In this document: piece by piece, positions 63,405 through 64,000 of the stretch | Layout of the letters: each line of letters opens with the position of its first letter | Numbering within the stretch: position 1 is the stretch's first letter | NCBI GenBank assembly: GCA_905614375.1 | Contig: CAJQSP010000014.1 | Coordinates: 49,984-113,983 of the forward strand | Origin: an uncultured Dehalococcoidales bacterium | GTDB lineage: Bacteria > Chloroflexota > Dehalococcoidia > UBA1151 > UBA1328 | DNA: 64,000 nucleotides | Direction of reading: 5' to 3' | The notes under the pieces: model-generated | Databases searched by the model: none | What the model was told of the DNA's origin: nothing | The model's input: the letters and a program-made list of their open reading frames with translations, nothing else | Program-made: the position numbers and the translations under genes

Positions 63405-64000
63405 GTTTTGAACTTCCGAACCAAGGTATCGACGGCTGCACGTTTTGCTCGATCATCGCAGGCGATACTGAGGCAAATTGGGAGTCACGTCCAACTGACG
63501 ACTCGCGTGTCGTTTGCTTCCACAATCAACTGAAATGGACGCGTGTCATGCTGCTGATCGTCCCAATGCAGCACCTCACCCAAGAAGAGTTGTGGTCATC
63601 TGACGTTTTGATCGACGCTACTCGTCTCGCGATCGAAACGGGCGACAAGCACTGTGGCGATGAAGGTTACCGCACCATCTCTAACTTCGGACTAGAAGCG
63701 CATCAGAGCCAACCGCATGCTCACATTCACATAGTGTCTGGAACATCAAAACAACTTCAGGCAGCGACGCGGAAATCAACGTTAGAGGGTACTGAAAATA
63801 CTTCTATCGTTGAATATGAGGTACAAGAAAGTCCGTTTGCGGCCAGCATTGCCCCGAGCGTCGCAATGTCGCAACGAGAACTGTGGAGTTCTGAGAAAAT
63901 ACTCGAAACGTCGAGGCAAGCCCTCAAATCGATCGAAAGCCACTCACCAAACGGCTTCCGATTAATGTCGAGCTTCGAGCCGTCATCGACAAGCAATCTT
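63401..64000 (+). CDS. HIT-family protein (partial, runs past the window)
   Basis: GTG 63401 overlaps the loader stop by 4 nt, and the frame stays open for the remaining 200 codons. The N-terminal half is a HIT domain: CTFCSIIAGD (about 13-22), LLIVPMQHL and the histidine triad QPHAHIHIVSG (about 106). HIT proteins hydrolyse or transfer nucleotides on phosphoramidate or dinucleotide substrates. The end of the gene, which appears longer than a single HIT domain, is not visible. Confidence 0.88.
   Translation, partial: MSFELPNQGIDGCTFCSIIAGDTEANWESRPTDDSRVVCFHNQLKWTRVMLLIVPMQHLTQEELWSSDVLIDATRLAIETGDKHCGDEGYRTISNFGLEAHQSQPHAHIHIVSGTSKQLQAATRKSTLEGTENTSIVEYEVQESPFAASIAPSVAMSQRELWSSEKILETSRQALKSIESHSPNGFRLMSSFEPSSTSNL

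Noticed and set aside
1..64000. CRISPR arrays, insertion sequences, prophage genes or biosynthetic clusters
   Set aside because: No repeat-spacer pattern, transposase, integrase, phage structural gene or synthase cluster was seen.

Overview
The window looks like part of a bacterial chromosome, most likely a marine SAR202-type member of the Chloroflexota. That placement is inferred from gene style only: a MoaD-MoaE fusion, a long quinolinate synthase with aspartate dehydrogenase, SelA, a DnaD-type primosome operon, and many catabolic dehydrogenases, aldolases and an SMP-30 protein. No phylogeny was run. Base composition looks close to balanced by eye, genes are tightly packed on both strands, and TTG start codons are common. 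No rRNA, CRISPR array, insertion sequence or prophage was seen.

Layout. 1-3 kb: GldG-type ABC export system (permease tail, GldG-like protein, DUF4340 protein). 3-8.7 kb, minus strand: coaE, a NorQ/CbbQ-like AAA ATPase, a NUDIX hydrolase and a giant NorD-like VWA protein. 8.8-12 kb: selA, an Smr-domain gene and rarA, then a decayed ABC-transporter remnant. 12.6-22.3 kb: threonine aldolase, lspA, rluD-like, gltX, rpsU, purQ-purL, a HAD phosphatase, an FmdB-like protein and dtd. 22.3-31.4 kb: a broken WD40-type lipoprotein gene, miaB-nadA-nadC facing nadX (oxygen-independent NAD synthesis), tRNA-Ser(GCU), an ABC-2 exporter and a moaD-moaE fusion. 31.5-34 kb: a PPOX-family remnant, then rpsP-khpA-rimM and yebC. 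34.3-39 kb, minus strand: a DUF255/YyaL protein, a thioredoxin/NHL protein with an in-frame UGA, and a PHP protein. 39-52 kb: epimerase, DEAD-box helicase with a long Arg-rich N-terminus, a membrane-tethered winged-helix regulator, an FtsZ-like protein, an aminotransferase, an HpcH/HpaI aldolase, a methyltransferase, a 2-hydroxyacid dehydrogenase, a DUF402 protein and uvrB. 52-58.7 kb: a hydantoinase-B remnant, a SufT/Mrp Fe-S pair, an oxidoreductase with a SelA-like PLP enzyme, and an SMP-30 protein. 59-64 kb: rplI-dnaB-dnaD-dnaC-like replication operon and a HIT protein.

The main discovery candidate is at 36527-38080. The reading frame carries UGA (37898-37900) exactly where thioredoxin/NHL (NHLRC2-like) proteins have the first Cys of their CxxC motif, giving Cys-Sec-Ile-Asn-Cys. 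A perfect hairpin (37862-37879) starts 18 nt after the UGA, where a bacterial SECIS element belongs. The same window encodes SelA, the enzyme that makes selenocysteinyl-tRNA. An automatic caller would start this gene at the downstream Met and lose the active site. A second gene interrupted by UGA (WD40-type lipoprotein, 22286-23841) is a useful contrast: there the UGA replaces Trp, lacks a convincing hairpin and is accompanied by a frameshift, so it is a pseudogene.

Other notable points are a DEAD-box helicase frame with no ATG/GTG/TTG start, a helicase loader with two AAA+ domains, an FtsZ-like protein with an altered signature loop, an Mrp protein lacking its C-terminal CxxC, and four decayed genes.
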